From: Dysgonamonadaceae bacterium
GTDB lineage: Bacteria; Bacteroidota; Bacteroidia; Bacteroidales; Azobacteroidaceae
Direction of reading: 5' to 3'
DNA length: 64,000 nucleotides
Assembly (NCBI GenBank): GCA_031272075.1
Contig: JAISUK010000044.1
Location: forward strand, 62,001-126,000
A model generated the notes under the pieces. The model ran no database searches and was not told where the DNA came from. It saw only the letters and a program-made list of their open reading frames with translations. The position numbers and the translations under genes are program-made. Shown in pieces: positions 63,846 to 64,000 of this stretch. Position 1 is the stretch's first letter; each line of letters opens with the position of its first letter.

Positions 63846-64000
63846 CATAGAATCAAATTAAAAATAGCATCATTCATATAGAGATTTCTATTTTTTCGTT
63901 ACTTTTACCACCTGAATTAGAATGATATGAAACGAGCATGATTTTCAAACATCCCGGTTGATGACAACAAAGACATGCGAGTTCCATACGACCTATTAAA

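Noticed and set aside
63920-64000. Start of a new gene at the right edge
   Set aside because: Several short frames exist but none is long enough to show a domain; only the outward-facing promoter element is reported.

Overview
The window is from a member of the Bacteroidota, most likely Bacteroidales. Signs are SusC/SusD pairs with FecI/FecR regulators, a short RpoD without region 1.1, type IX secretion (T9SS) tail domains, S46 and M6 peptidases, GH92, and the Bacteroidota promoter -7 element TAnnTTTG in front of many genes. Species is not assigned. Coding is dense with operons on both strands, and intergenic DNA is AT-rich and full of short repeats.

Layout. 0-3.6 kb: end of a ROK protein, HAD phosphatase, GH92 mannosidase. 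3.6-4.6 kb: YciO-type protein and a small unknown. 4.6-13.4 kb (minus): yqeY, M6 protease, S46 dipeptidyl-peptidase (DPP7-like), M23 peptidase, dxr, rseP. 13.4-14.4 kb: a PIN toxin module and a DUF2442 remnant. 14.4-22 kb (plus): MATE exporter, cytidylate kinase-like protein, dut, TPR protein, DUF4292 lipoprotein, EnvC-like protein, queC, queF. 22-34.3 kb: accessory stretch punctuated by copies of a 28-bp palindrome, holding an XRE-cupin/acyl-CoA ligase pair, an AT-rich ORF beside a tRNA-like element, a 1,686-residue T9SS surface protein, a DUF5106-type thiol protein, a DUF433/DUF5615 toxin-antitoxin pair and an AAA/DUF4143 ATPase. 34.3-37.1 kb: rpoD and a DegP/HtrA protease. 37.3-38.2 kb: second copy of the PIN module and a 79-bp tandem duplication. 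38.2-40.4 kb: pyrBI and an outer-membrane barrel.

40.4-63.7 kb: two parallel nutrient-uptake loci on the minus strand, each ordered ECF sigma, FecR anti-sigma, SusC, SusD, accessory lipoprotein(s), exported thioredoxin-fold protein. The first carries a metallohydrolase-family lipoprotein that seems to have lost its HExxH motif; the second carries DUF4843 and PKD-like lipoproteins and a SusC gene broken by one extra base. Between them lies putA (proline to glutamate) on the plus strand. With the exported M6 and S46 peptidases this suggests, by inference, a peptide and amino-acid based lifestyle.

Most distinctive: (1) the palindrome family, whose copies bracket accessory gene segments and in two cases supply a gene's stop codon; (2) a duplicated two-gene module of a small basic protein plus a PIN-domain protein; (3) several genes whose last codons and stop lie in short repeats; (4) the paired uptake loci around putA.
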